From NCBI RefSeq assembly GCF_016806835.2, contig NZ_CP086111.1, positions 3,111,001-3,175,000 of the forward strand: a stretch of 64,000 nt of DNA, in the 5' to 3' direction. This DNA comes from Skermanella rosea (GTDB lineage: Bacteria; Pseudomonadota; Alphaproteobacteria; Azospirillales; Azospirillaceae). The notes beneath the pieces are model-generated. The model was not told where the DNA came from, made no database searches, and saw nothing but the letters and a program-made list of their open reading frames with translations. Numbering within the stretch: the first letter of the stretch is position 1; every line of letters begins with the position of its first letter. The translations under genes and the position numbers were made by a program. This document shows positions 63,906-64,000 of this stretch, piece by piece.

Positions 63906-64000
63906 ATGCCCATTCAAATCGCCAATCCGAAGGTTATCGAGAAAATCGACCGGCTTAGCCGCCTGATGGGTCTGGGCAAGACGGCGACGGTCGAAGCGGC
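63906..64000 (+). CDS. VapB-type antitoxin (Rv0623-like), cut by window end
   Basis: The first 31 codons of a gene: MPIQIANPKVIEKIDRLSRL, MGLGKTATVEA. This matches the N-terminus of the short antitoxins related to Rv0623 (pattern: beta strand, 'NP-V--KI--L---G-SKT-AV--A'), normally followed by a PIN-domain VapC gene. An in-frame ATG at 63852 would add 18 residues. The remainder and the expected toxin lie beyond the window. Confidence 0.65.
   Translation, partial: MPIQIANPKVIEKIDRLSRLMGLGKTATVEA

Overview
The window is GC-rich, densely coding bacterial DNA. Its gene content fits an alphaproteobacterium, most likely of the Rhodospirillales/Azospirillaceae type: sdhC-sdhD-sdhA-sdhB order, an infA-maf-rng set, CobN-type cobaltochelatase, CbiMNQO cobalt uptake and a CbiX with a histidine-rich tail. 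The lineage is inferred from gene content only. No rRNA, tRNA, CRISPR array, insertion sequence or prophage was seen.

Layout. 1-2.5 kb: the 3' part of an EmrA-type adaptor and an EmrB-type exporter. 2.5-3.6 kb: mostly non-coding, with one small unknown gene. 3.6-7.1 kb: succinate dehydrogenase, closed by a strong hairpin. 7.3-9.4 kb: infA, maf and a short RNase E/G. 9.4-16 kb: a minus-strand sugar operon (sugar epimerase-like, Gfo/Idh/MocA, xylose isomerase, ALDH7-type dehydrogenase) with a divergent ROK regulator. 16-17.3 kb: decayed remains of a DUF3141 gene and a two-subunit 3-oxoacid CoA-transferase. 17.4 kb: yacG, which in many relatives sits beside maf-rng.

17.6-41.4 kb is a large cobalamin island: cobalt uptake (cbiMNQO), lower-ligand synthesis (bluB), the aminopropanol arm (cobD), corrin ring synthesis (cbiX, cobH, cobL, cobI, cbiG-cobJ, cobM, cbiD-cobK, cobA), amidation and nucleotide-loop steps (cobB, cbiB, cobQ, cobO, cobU) and cobalt insertion (cobN, cobW). 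Three cobalamin riboswitches govern three transcription units. All three are followed by the same 18-bp hairpin sequence, whose loop is complementary to the conserved CCCCGC of the aptamer; this matches the known kissing-loop design. The cbiD-cobK and cobA-cobB-cbiB units diverge from a 26-bp spacer and carry no riboswitch.

41.4-45.7 kb: an orphan terminase-small-subunit-like gene, thiC behind a TPP riboswitch, and two genes of unknown function. 45.9-50.6 kb: a compact signalling set, namely a cyclic-nucleotide-binding EAL phosphodiesterase, a secreted FecR-domain protein and a CHASE2 nucleotide cyclase, followed by pncC. The set could couple cAMP or cGMP to c-di-GMP. 50.7-57 kb: a branched-chain-amino-acid-type ABC importer translationally coupled to an acyl-CoA synthetase, suggesting uptake and CoA activation of an organic acid. 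57-64 kb: a VapBC toxin-antitoxin pair, mtnN, a DNA-repair block (ligase-associated DEXH helicase, PdeM, photolyase) and the start of a second antitoxin gene cut by the window edge.

The most interesting points are the signalling set, the mixed early/late cobalt-insertion gene content, the CbiD-CobK fusion, the unusual cbiM leader, a 26-bp perfect inverted repeat built over the stop codon of the EAL gene, and a pseudogene whose deletion endpoints fall on a short internal protein repeat.
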